Source: CAZBGL01 sp964491375 (GTDB lineage: Bacteria > Desulfobacterota > Deferrisomatia > Deferrisomatales > Deferrisomataceae). From it: a stretch of DNA of 8,148 nucleotides. A program made the position numbers and the translations under genes. Shown here in pieces: positions 1 to 5,630 of the stretch. The notes below the pieces were generated by a model. The model was not told where the DNA came from. It saw only the letters and a program-made list of their open reading frames with translations, and ran no database searches. Each line of letters starts with the position of its first letter. Within the stretch, counting starts at the first letter, position 1. The stretch lies in NCBI GenBank assembly GCA_964491375.1, contig CAZBGL010000293.1, positions 1 through 8,148 on the forward strand, given 5' to 3'.

Positions 1-57
1 GGGCATGGGTTGGGTGCTGCCCCCGGGGCGTGCGTTCCGGGATTCGTGCCTTTGCTG

Positions 58-95
58 CGCCTCGGGGGTGGGCCCGGGCGCGCGCGAGGCGTTTT
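58..95 (+). terminator. Possible intrinsic terminator of a gene upstream of the window
   Basis: CGCCTCG at 58-64 pairs perfectly with CGAGGCG at 85-91. The loop between them is G-rich and partly self-complementary, and TTTT follows at 92-95. A GC stem followed directly by a T run is the form of a Rho-independent terminator. The T run is short and the background is very GC-rich, so chance is possible. It would end transcription entering from the left edge. Confidence 0.3.
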
Positions 96-249
96 CCCTC
101 TTCGCCCGTCGAGGGGGCAGGACCGAGGCGGAGGGATCTGGTCTTCCGGCCGCCTGCGCGGCTCCGGCCCCCCGGGCTGGGTGACAAAGGGCCTGTTCGG
201 GCCGCCCGAGCCAGGGGCCCTCCCGGATCTCGGTGACCCCGCCCGGGGG

Positions 250-277
250 CCCGTTTCCGCTTCGTGGCCACGGCCTC
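250..277 (+). repeat. 28-nt dispersed repeat, left copy
   Basis: This stretch matches 8121-8148 at 27 of 28 positions; the only difference is T at 265 against G at 8136. Its core GTTTCCGCTT is the loop of a hairpin whose arms (GGCCCG and CGTGGCC) are slightly imperfect in this copy. Both copies lie outside coding sequence and in the same orientation, as expected for a REP-like or other dispersed intergenic element. The right copy runs off the window, so the full unit length cannot be seen. Confidence 0.6.
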
Positions 278-450
278 GGTGATGGTGCTCGGAAGCCATC
301 GTGCCGCTCGCGTGCACGAACGGCAGGCCCGGGAGACGACAGCCGCCTGGCCTTCCAGCCGCGTGCGCGGACCCGAGCCCCCGGGTCCGGCTCGACGGAC
401 CCCTGGGCCGAGGGCGGCGGATCTTTTCCCCTGTGGGAACGGGCTTTCGC

Positions 451-479
451 CCGCGACCCGGGCCGACGGCCGGTCGCGG
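451..479 (+). other. Strong 12-bp stem-loop in the leader region
   Basis: Bases 451-458 (CCGCGACC) pair with 472-479 (GGTCGCGG), and GGCC at 461-464 pairs with GGCC at 468-471. The loop is 3 nt, with a 2-nt bulge (459-460) on the 5' arm. A competing hairpin at 440-453 overlaps it by three bases, so the two cannot both form fully. It may be part of a structured 5' leader of the PEBP operon or simply reflect high GC. Confidence 0.4.
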
Positions 480-489
480 CCGGGGCGGC

Positions 490-527
490 GCCAAGAAATT
501 GCGAGGTGTTTGATCCTCTTGGCTTTT
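490..527 (+). promoter_or_regulatory. Split stem-loop followed by TTTT just before the first gene
   Basis: GCCAA (490-494) pairs with TTGGC (519-523) and GAGG (503-506) with CCTC (515-518). An 8-nt bulge lies on the 5' arm and T bases follow at 524-527. The position, 32 nt before the start codon, and the T run would suit a weak attenuator, but the stem is interrupted. It overlaps the most AT-rich stretch upstream of the gene, so it could instead be promoter DNA. Confidence 0.2.
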
Positions 528-558
528 CCATGTCCCAGCCTCTACGGAGGAGAACGCC

Positions 559-1167
559 ATGCCCGGATCGGCCCGATCCGATCGCGTCCTTCGTTCCCGC
601 ACCGTTGCAGCCGGCGCGTTCGCGTGGCTCGCCGTGGCCGCCGCACTGCCCGCGGGCGCCGGCACGGATCTTCCACGAGGAGGTGAGACCATGGCGCTGG
701 AACTCCGATCCCCTGCGTTCGATCACAACGGCGAGATCCCGGTGCGATACACCTGCGAGGGGCAGGATGTGTCCCCGCCCCTGGAATGGTCCGGGGTGCC
801 CGAGGGCACCAAGAGCCTGGTGCTGATCGTGGACGACCCGGACGCGCCGGATCCGGCAGCCCCCCGGATGACCTGGGTCCACTGGGTGCTGTACAACATT
901 CCGCCCACGGCCACGGGGCTGCCCGAGGGGGTCGAGCCCTCGGACCTGCCGCCGGGCACCCGCCAGGGCCTCAACGACTGGAAGCGCACGGGGTACGGCG
1001 GGCCGTGTCCGCCCATCGGTCGGCACCGGTACTTCCACAAACTGTACGCCCTGAGCGAGGTGCTCCCGGACCTGGGCACGCCCACCAAGGCCGAGCTGCT
1101 CCGCGCCATGGAGGGCAAGATCTTGGACCAGGCGGAACTCGTGGGGACGTATCAGAGGAAGCGGTAG
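559..1167 (+). CDS. YbhB/YbcL-family Raf kinase inhibitor-like protein (PEBP fold), long exported form
   Basis: This 202-aa protein belongs to the phosphatidylethanolamine-binding protein superfamily, bacterial YbhB/YbcL branch, whose biochemical role in bacteria is not settled. Two family signatures are clear: the DPDAP motif at residues 94-97 continuing to HW (108-109) and YNIP (112-115), and GRHRYFHKLYAL at 154-165. These line the small anion-binding pocket in characterised members. The first 44 residues look like a signal peptide: arginines near the start, a hydrophobic stretch at about 17-31, then PAGAG. The start at 559 has a good ribosome site (GGAGGAG, 546-552). A second in-frame ATG at 691 (residue 45) has an even better one and gives a 158-aa protein, the length I recall for cytosolic YbhB, whereas the long form resembles periplasmic YbcL. 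It is the first gene of a probable three-gene operon; the next gene starts 34 nt downstream. Confidence 0.93.
   Translation: MPGSARSDRVLRSRTVAAGAFAWLAVAAALPAGAGTDLPRGGETMALELRSPAFDHNGEIPVRYTCEGQDVSPPLEWSGVPEGTKSLVLIVDDPDAPDPAAPRMTWVHWVLYNIPPTATGLPEGVEPSDLPPGTRQGLNDWKRTGYGGPCPPIGRHRYFHKLYALSEVLPDLGTPTKAELLRAMEGKILDQAELVGTYQRKR
678..693 (+). promoter_or_regulatory. Internal Shine-Dalgarno and second start codon within the PEBP gene
   Basis: AGGAGGTG at 678-685 is a full match to the anti-Shine-Dalgarno sequence. It lies five bases before an in-frame ATG at 691, exactly where the signal-peptide-like region ends and the conserved domain begins. The spacing is optimal. Translation from here would give a cytosolic 158-aa form. 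Either both starts are used, or only this one is real and the upstream extension is untranslated; the equally tidy site at 546-552 argues against the latter. Confidence 0.6.
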
Positions 1168-1201
1168 GCCGGGGCCCTGCGAGCGCCCCAGAGGGACGGA
1201 C

Positions 1202-2020
1202 ATGAGCGCGTTCTGCGGGCGCCTGGCCCGGGTGAGCGCAGCGGATGCGGCCTTCGTCGCTGGGGCGGTGGGGGCGAGCGCGGAGGCCTTGAAACAGGCC
1301 CTGGAGCGGGATTTACGGGCCCGGGCCTCGGTGCTCACGGACGAGCGGGTGGTCCAGCGGGTCCTCGGGCGGGACGACGTGCTCGTCCGGATCACCCCCT
1401 CCCTGTTCTTCGAGGTGCTGCTGCGCCAGGCCGCCCGGGACCTGGGCCGTACCCCGTACACCCTGGAGCGGACGGGAACGGTCCGCGTGCCGGTGTTCGA
1501 CGCCGGCAGGGTGTGCGAACTGCTGGAGGACCACGGCGTGGTCCTGTACCTGGCCGACATGCTGGCCTCGTTCACGCGGGTGCGCAGTTACACGTTCACG
1601 TTCCGGCTGGGCGAGGGGCTGTGGCGCACGATCCGGTTCCACGACATGGACCTGGAGGGGCTCAAGGCGTTCGTGGGGGTCGCGCCCGAGGCCTGGCGCC
1701 TGCCCCTGTACAAGCGGATCGCCGACGTGTGCCTTTTCCTGACCGGCCTGTACCCTGACCACTTGGCGTGGGAGGCCCGCTATCCCCTGAGCCGGGAGCC
1801 TCGGCCTCGATTGCCGGGCCGGTGGCGGTGGACGACCCGCGAGTGCGAAGAGGAAGGCAGGAAACACTACCGGTTGGGGGCTGAACACGATCTGGCCGGG
1901 GAGCTGGGAATGCGGGACGTGCTCCTTGTGCTCGCGGAGCGGTTCGAGGAGGCGAGGAAGGTGCTGGAGTACCTGGCCGCCCACTACCTCTGTCACCGGA
2001 AGGACCGGCTGTTCCATTGA
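1202..2020 (+). CDS. Conserved-looking hypothetical protein, 272 aa
   Basis: I do not recognise this family with confidence. The codon pattern (G/C in third positions), a ribosome-site-like GAGGGACGGA before the ATG, and the tight spacing to both neighbours (34 nt before, 17 nt after) show it is a real gene. It has no signal peptide and no clear membrane segment. Residues 64-80 (ITPSLFFEVLLRQAARD) form a likely amphipathic helix. Residues 112-136 (VVLYLADMLASFTRVRSYTF) look like a conserved core with strand-like sequence after it. A charged, arginine- and proline-rich linker at 197-212 is followed by a helical C-terminal segment (223-264) rich in Leu, Ala and Glu that could be a TPR-like helical pair. 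Cysteines are few and show no metal-binding spacing. Function is unknown; its operon partners are a PEBP-fold protein and a zinc ribbon. Confidence 0.85.
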   Translation: MSAFCGRLARVSAADAAFVAGAVGASAEALKQALERDLRARASVLTDERVVQRVLGRDDVLVRITPSLFFEVLLRQAARDLGRTPYTLERTGTVRVPVFDAGRVCELLEDHGVVLYLADMLASFTRVRSYTFTFRLGEGLWRTIRFHDMDLEGLKAFVGVAPEAWRLPLYKRIADVCLFLTGLYPDHLAWEARYPLSREPRPRLPGRWRWTTRECEEEGRKHYRLGAEHDLAGELGMRDVLLVLAERFEEARKVLEYLAAHYLCHRKDRLFH

Positions 2021-2037
2021 GGGAGGAGGCGGATCCC

Positions 2038-2253
2038 ATGCCGTTGTTCGACTTTCGGTGCCGCCGGTGCGGCGAGCGGTTCGAGGCCTTGGTGAGGACG
2101 GGGGGAGCGGCCGCTCCGTGCCCCCGGTGCGGGGGCGGCGACGTGGAGAAGCTCCTTTCCCCGTTTGCCCTCCGCACGGGAGGTTCCGGCGGAAGCGGCT
2201 CGGGTTCGGGATGTGCCGGCTGTACCGCCTCGAGCTGCGCCGGGTGTCGGTGA
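2038..2253 (+). CDS. FmdB-family zinc ribbon protein
   Basis: This 71-aa protein begins with MPLFDFRCRRCGERFEAL, the hallmark of the FmdB / 'CxxC_CxxC_SSSS' putative regulatory family. C8, C11, C28 and C31 form two CxxC knuckles that should bind one zinc ion. A Gly/Ser-rich linker (48-58) leads to a second cysteine-rich tail, CAGCTASSCAGC (59-70), which is also typical of the family. FmdB was named from a formamidase operon; the biochemical role is not established. The ATG at 2038 is chosen because AGGAGG lies at 2024-2029 with 8-nt spacing; an upstream in-frame TTG at 2017 has no such support. It follows the 272-aa gene by 17 nt and appears to close the operon; the next 380 nt carry no gene. 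Confidence 0.92.
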   Translation: MPLFDFRCRRCGERFEALVRTGGAAAPCPRCGGGDVEKLLSPFALRTGGSGGSGSGSGCAGCTASSCAGCR

Positions 2254-2633
2254 GGCCCCAGGTCCGCCGCGCCAGCCTCCGCCCGGTGCCACTTTCGGGG
2301 ATCAGCGGACAGCGGTCAGAGGAGGGGATCCATTCCCCTGTTCCCCGAAGGGAGCGAGTCCAGATTGCGATGTGGCCCTAAGGGCCGCCAGGGCCTTTGC
2401 CGTAGCCCGGGGGGCCATCCCCCGGGACGACGAACGTTGGCCTGCCTCGGACACGTTGCGATCGTAGCGCGAGGCGGGCACCCTGCGCTGCGCCGCGCGA
2501 GGGCAACCAGGACTCCGGGCCACGGCCGTGCGCAACAGGGGGCCCGTGTACACGTACCCCGGGCCCTCGCTGCTCCGGGCGGGCCCGGTGGCCGTAGCCA
2601 GCCCGGAGCAATCCCCGTGGCGAGAGGTGCCCT
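2254..2633. other. 380-nt gap with several long potential RNA helices
   Basis: No convincing gene is seen on either strand; the open frames lack ribosome sites and recognisable sequence. The region is rich in self-complementarity. It contains a 10-bp helix 2292-2301/2342-2351 enclosing a 6-bp hairpin 2323-2328/2334-2339, and an 8-bp hairpin 2406-2413/2419-2426. It also has a 10-bp helix 2440-2449/2470-2479 with one G-U pair, a 7-bp helix 2540-2546/2560-2566, and a perfect 10-bp helix 2571-2580/2601-2610 stacked on a 4-bp hairpin. I looked for and did not find RNase P RNA, tmRNA, SRP RNA, tRNA or common riboswitch signatures. It may be an unrecognised structured RNA, the 5' leader of the membrane-protein gene, or just GC-rich spacer. 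Confidence 0.45.
2571..2610 (+). other. Perfect 10-bp stem-loop upstream of the membrane-protein gene
   Basis: TGCTCCGGGC (2571-2580) is the exact reverse complement of GCCCGGAGCA (2601-2610). TGGC (2589-2592) and GCCA (2597-2600) form a four-base-pair extension capped by CGTA, leaving an 8-nt bulge (2581-2588) on the 5' side. It ends 23 nt before the GTG start at 2634, so it could affect translation of that gene. There is no T tract, so it is not an intrinsic terminator. Confidence 0.45.
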
Positions 2634-3068
2634 GTGCGTTGGGGACGGGAAGACGACTGGGAAGCCGCGGAACGTGACCTCAAGGCCGCCCTGAGGGCAC
2701 TGGGCCGGACCTACGCTCTGCCCTGGGCCGTGGTGTCCGCGGGCCTTTTGCTCGCGGCGTGGCGATACGGGCGGAGCGAGCTCCTCCTGGGCCGGATCGG
2801 TTCCGGGGTGACGCTGTGGGGGCTCGTGTTCGTCGCCGTGCCGGCCTACCGGCGGATCGCCGGCCTGTACCGCCTGCACGACGCGCGCTGCGGCGGTCCT
2901 ACGGCGGAGGTGCTCAACCACCGATGGATCGCCGGCTTCACCGCCGGGGCATCGGCCTACACCGCCCTGGCCCTGTGGGCCGGGTGGCCCGCGGGGCTCC
3001 TGGTGGTCGCCTGCCCCGCGGCGTGCCTGTGGAGTTGTTTTTCCGTCGGCTCTCACTCCATCCGGTAG
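2634..3068 (+). CDS. Small integral membrane protein, function unknown
   Basis: This 144-aa protein is not assignable to a family from sequence alone. It has a charged cytosolic-looking N-terminus (1-26, with several Glu, Asp and Arg), then hydrophobic segments at about 28-43, 57-71 and 103-134; the last is long enough to span the membrane twice in a tight hairpin. Arg/Tyr-rich loops (44-46, 72-85) fit the positive-inside rule. Strong G/C third-position bias supports coding. The GTG start has a partial ribosome site (GAGAGGTG, 2622-2629). The last 16 nt overlap the 3' end of the convergent tonB-like gene, so the two transcripts are complementary at their ends. The preceding 380 nt are non-coding, so it probably has its own promoter. 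Confidence 0.75.
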   Translation: MRWGREDDWEAAERDLKAALRALGRTYALPWAVVSAGLLLAAWRYGRSELLLGRIGSGVTLWGLVFVAVPAYRRIAGLYRLHDARCGGPTAEVLNHRWIAGFTAGASAYTALALWAGWPAGLLVVACPAACLWSCFSVGSHSIR

Positions 3069-3856
3069 TCGAACTGGGCGAACAGGTGGAGCCGCCGGAT
3101 GCGCCAGTGGTCCGGGAAGGGGGGCAGCACGGCCCGCCGCACGGCCTCCACCGCCTCGTCGTCCAGGATGGGATCGCCGGAGCTTTCGCTCACCTCGACC
3201 GATTCGAGCCGTCCCGAGGGTTCCAGGGTGAAGGAGACCACCACGCTCCCCTCCCGGCCGGCGGCCAGCATGGCCTCGCGCCAGCGCCATGAAAGGTCGA
3301 TGGCCGCCCGTACCCGGTCCAGGTACCCCTTGTACCGCTCGTCCACGTCGCCCAGCCACAACGTGGCCTCCCGGGTATCGGCCGACGCCGGATCGGGTGG
3401 GCCGGCGGCCCTGACGTCCCCCGGCCGGGGCATCAGGGCCGCCACGGGGGGCAGGGGCTTGGCCGGTACGGGTTTTTCCTCCACGGGTTGGGGCGCGCGC
3501 GGCCGAACCGGGGCGGGTGCCCCGGTGGATGCCCGGGGGGAGGACGCCTTGGGCTTGGGTGGCGTGCGTTGCGGCGCGCGTTTCGCCGCGTGCTCGGTGC
3601 GGGGTTCGGACCGCTGCCTCCGGGCCGGGGTCGGTTTGGACTTTCGCGCGGGTGAGGGAGCCGTACGGGCGGTTTCCCCCTCCCGGGGCGTTTCCTCCCG
3701 GATGCGTTTCACCTCCACGAGCACGGTCTGGGAGGGCGCGGGTTGGCGGGGGAGCTCAAAGGGCCACCAGCGCACCGCGGCCGCGTGGAGGCCCACCGAC
3801 AGGAGCACGGCCACCAGCGGTGGGACGATGTCGGAACGGATGTCGATCCGGGACAT
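3053..3856 (-). CDS. TonB-family energy transducer
   Basis: This 267-aa protein has the three-part TonB design. A single N-terminal membrane anchor lies at about 10-30 and contains SVGLHAAAV, with H24 matching the conserved histidine of the TonB transmembrane helix that contacts ExbB/ExbD. A long Pro/Arg/Lys-rich periplasm-spanning region follows at about 36-155. The TonB C-terminal domain is at about 170-267, with VVVSFTLEPSGRLESVEV at 205-222 and LDDEAVEAVRRAVLPPFP at 231-248. In this family the C-terminal domain contacts outer-membrane receptors, or in single-purpose TonBs other envelope partners, and passes on proton-motive energy. No exbB, exbD or receptor gene is visible, so its partner is unknown. 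It starts 9 nt after the upstream 122-aa gene and is probably co-transcribed with it. The linker is unusually rich in arginine. Confidence 0.9.
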   Translation of the reverse strand: MSRIDIRSDIVPPLVAVLLSVGLHAAAVRWWPFELPRQPAPSQTVLVEVKRIREETPREGETARTAPSPARKSKPTPARRQRSEPRTEHAAKRAPQRTPPKPKASSPRASTGAPAPVRPRAPQPVEEKPVPAKPLPPVAALMPRPGDVRAAGPPDPASADTREATLWLGDVDERYKGYLDRVRAAIDLSWRWREAMLAAGREGSVVVSFTLEPSGRLESVEVSESSGDPILDDEAVEAVRRAVLPPFPDHWRIRRLHLFAQFDYRME

Positions 3857-3865
3857 GTTCCCGCG

Positions 3866-4234
3866 TCACTCGAACCGGTCGGCCGCGTCGAGGACGTCGC
3901 GGAACCGGAGGAACTCCTCCCCGATCTGCGCCGTGGCGGGGATCACGCGCACGTGGAGTCCGCCCTGGGAGCAGGCACGGGCGATCATCCCCTTCACCCG
4001 CCCGAGCACGAGCCGGACGTCGTCGCGGCGAGGTGTTCCGGGCCACTCCACGGCCACCCAGCACGGCACCCAGCGGGCGTCGCCCCCCACGGCCGGTCCC
4101 GCGCATCCGCCGAGGCGCGGCACGGTTTCCAACCGGCCCGTGGCCCCGTGACCCAGGGCCCGGGGCGAGAGCGTTTCGGCCACCTCGTCGACGGTGCGGG
4201 CCGGCAGGCTCACTTCGAACAGGATCCGGACCAT
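3866..4234 (-). CDS. Hypothetical protein, 122 aa, upstream of the tonB-like gene
   Basis: I do not recognise this protein. It is small and soluble-looking, with no signal peptide or membrane helix. The N-terminus (MVRILFEVSLPARTVDEVAE) reads as a strand followed by a helix. A glycine-rich middle (27-51) contains two of the three cysteine sites (C44, C58, C88), and a second half with strand-helix-strand pattern (57-99) suggests a small alpha/beta or ferredoxin-like fold. The frame is open to 4357, but the ATG at 4234 is preferred: it has AAGGA 8-9 nt upstream, and the extra 41 residues have no fold-like pattern. It is 9 nt from the tonB-like gene, so an operon link is likely; its role with TonB is unknown. 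Confidence 0.75.
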   Translation of the reverse strand: MVRILFEVSLPARTVDEVAETLSPRALGHGATGRLETVPRLGGCAGPAVGGDARWVPCWVAVEWPGTPRRDDVRLVLGRVKGMIARACSQGGLHVRVIPATAQIGEEFLRFRDVLDAADRFE

Positions 4235-4328
4235 GGCGTATCCTTCGGGCTCCTGGATCACGGCTCGCCGGGCCGGGAGGCCCCTTCGCCCGCCTTCCCG
4301 GGAGCGGAAGAGATCGGACCCGGTTGGC

Positions 4329-4357
4329 AGGGTAGAACAGAGGGCACCCGTCGGCAA
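4329..4357 (-). promoter_or_regulatory. Possible minus-strand promoter for the 122-aa gene and tonB-like gene
   Basis: Read on the minus strand, TTGCCG (4357-4352) and TACCCT (4334-4329) are separated by 17 bases, the preferred spacing of a housekeeping-sigma promoter. The -35 element matches four of six consensus bases and the -10 only three of six. It would give a leader of about 85 nt before the ATG at 4234. Confidence 0.3.
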
Positions 4358-4364
4358 GGCCGGG

Positions 4365-4394
4365 TTGCCCGCCGTGAGCGCCCGCTGCTATGAT
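4365..4394 (+). promoter_or_regulatory. Probable sigma-70-type promoter of the aminotransferase operon
   Basis: TTGCCC at 4365-4370 and TATGAT at 4389-4394 are separated by 18 bases. The -10 matches the TATAAT consensus at five of six positions, striking in DNA this GC-rich, and the -35 at four of six. Transcription would begin near 4401, leaving a leader of about 30 nt. It lies back-to-back with the possible minus-strand promoter at 4329-4357. Confidence 0.6.
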
Positions 4395-4429
4395 CCGGAA
4401 GATCCGCCGTTTTTTCGCGCGAGGTGTAC

Positions 4430-5608
4430 ATGGGTGTGCGTGAGGAGTGCCCGGCCGGGGTGTCCCGGAGGGCCCGGGAGATCCCGAGCTTCATCGCCAT
4501 GGACGTGCTGGAGACCGCCCAGGCCATGGAGCGGGGTGGCGAGCACATCGTGCACCTCGAGGTGGGGGAGCCGGACTTCGACACACCCGAACCGGTGCGG
4601 CAGGCCGCCTTGGAGGCGCTGGAGGCCGGGGAGACCCACTACACCCACAGCCTGGGCATCTACGAGCTGCGTGCCGAGATCGCGACCCACTACCGGGCCC
4701 GGTACGGCGTGGATGTGGATCCGGAGCGGGTCATCGTGACGTCGGGGTCGTCCCCGGCCCTGTTCCTCACGTTCGCCGCCCTCCTGGACCCGGGGGACCG
4801 GGTGGCCCTCACCGATCCCCACTATGCGTCCTATCCGCCCATCATCCGGTTCTGCGACGGTGAGCCGGTGTTCGTGCCCGTGCGCGAGGAGGATGCGTTC
4901 CAGTTCGTGCCCGACGACCTGGACAGCCCCATGGCCCGGGGCGTGAAGGCCGTGCTCCTGAACTCGCCGGCCAACCCCACCGGAACGATCATCGACCGGG
5001 AACGGCTGGCCGAGGTGGCCCGACGTGCCGAGGCGGCCGGCGCGTGGGTCGTGTCGGACGAGATCTACCACGGCCTGGAGTACGAGGGCCGGGCCCACTC
5101 GGTGCTGGAGTTCACGGACCGGGCGTTCGTGATCAACGGGTTTTCCAAGCTCTACGCCATGACCGGGTGGAGGCTGGGTTACGTGATCGCCCCGCCGGAG
5201 TTCGTCCGGCCCATGCAGAAGATCCAGCAGAACTTCTTCATCTCGGCCAATGCGTTCGTCCAGCGGGCGGGCATCGCCGCGCTGGCCCGGACCGAAGACT
5301 ACGTGCGCCGGATGGTGGAGGTGTACGATCGCCGCAGGCGGTACATGATCGAGCGTTTCGAGCGCATGGGGTTTTCGTTCCGGTGCCGTCCCACGGGGGC
5401 GTTCTACGTGTTCGTGAACGTGAAGCACCTGACCGACGACTGTTATCGGCTTGCCTTCGACATCCTGGAAAGGGCCCGGGTGGGGTGCACCCCGGGCGTG
5501 GACTTCGGCAGGGGCGGGGAAGGCTACCTCCGGTTCACCTACGCCAACTCCCTGGACAACATCCGCGAGGGCCTGGACCGGCTGGAGGCGTATCTGGCCG
5601 GCCGTTGA
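4430..5608 (+). CDS. PLP-dependent class I/II aminotransferase
   Basis: This 392-aa fold-type I aminotransferase of the aspartate aminotransferase superfamily swaps an amino group between an amino acid and a 2-oxo acid using pyridoxal phosphate. Landmarks: VGEPDF (45-50), the family's substrate-side loop; SPANPTG (179-185) with N182; SDEIYHGL (209-216) with D210 for the cofactor ring nitrogen and Y213; SKLYAMTGWRLGY (239-251) with the Schiff-base lysine K240 and R248; and the substrate-carboxylate arginine R368 in GYLRFTYAN. The length is normal. Substrate cannot be fixed from sequence. The ATG at 4430 is chosen, with GAGGTG at 4421-4426; a GTG at 4424 would add two residues. It is the first gene of a four-gene operon; the DUF1178 gene starts 22 nt after its stop. 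It may be a general metabolic enzyme rather than part of the operon's special function. Confidence 0.93.
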   Translation: MGVREECPAGVSRRAREIPSFIAMDVLETAQAMERGGEHIVHLEVGEPDFDTPEPVRQAALEALEAGETHYTHSLGIYELRAEIATHYRARYGVDVDPERVIVTSGSSPALFLTFAALLDPGDRVALTDPHYASYPPIIRFCDGEPVFVPVREEDAFQFVPDDLDSPMARGVKAVLLNSPANPTGTIIDRERLAEVARRAEAAGAWVVSDEIYHGLEYEGRAHSVLEFTDRAFVINGFSKLYAMTGWRLGYVIAPPEFVRPMQKIQQNFFISANAFVQRAGIAALARTEDYVRRMVEVYDRRRRYMIERFERMGFSFRCRPTGAFYVFVNVKHLTDDCYRLAFDILERARVGCTPGVDFGRGGEGYLRFTYANSLDNIREGLDRLEAYLAGR

Positions 5609-5630
5609 GCCCCGGAAACGGAAACACGAG

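Larger units (their letters stand above)
1..558. other. Non-coding region with many stem-loops upstream of the PEBP gene
   Basis: No reading frame here has a ribosome site, recognisable domain or the codon pattern of the neighbouring genes, and I see no tRNA. The stretch holds a possible terminator (58-95), a copy of a 28-nt repeat (250-277), and a run of hairpins. These are an 8-bp stem 368-375/382-389, a 5-bp stem 440-444/449-453, a 12-bp stem 451-479 with a 2-nt bulge, and a split stem 490-494/519-523 plus 503-506/515-518. The least GC-rich stretch, about 491-530, is where a promoter for the following operon would be expected, but no clear -35/-10 pair stands out. Confidence 0.6.

Noticed and set aside
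233..826. A 197-codon plus-strand frame running into the PEBP gene
   Set aside because: It overlaps the PEBP gene in another frame, and its codon composition and sequence look random.
2281..2310. GGTGCCACT followed by a G-rich stretch, reminiscent of a cobalamin riboswitch
   Set aside because: The other conserved parts of that riboswitch (the GCCACTG box context and the long conserved core) are missing on both strands.
2254..2633. RNase P RNA, tmRNA, SRP RNA or 6S RNA in the gap
   Set aside because: The conserved sequence blocks I know for these RNAs are absent, such as the GAGGAAAGTCCGG box of RNase P and the tRNA-like ends of tmRNA.
2316..3359. A 347-codon minus-strand frame crossing the 380-nt gap and the membrane-protein gene
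   Set aside because: It overlaps two better-supported genes (the membrane protein and the end of the tonB-like gene in another frame). It has a low-complexity Arg/Gly/Pro composition and no ribosome site or domain.
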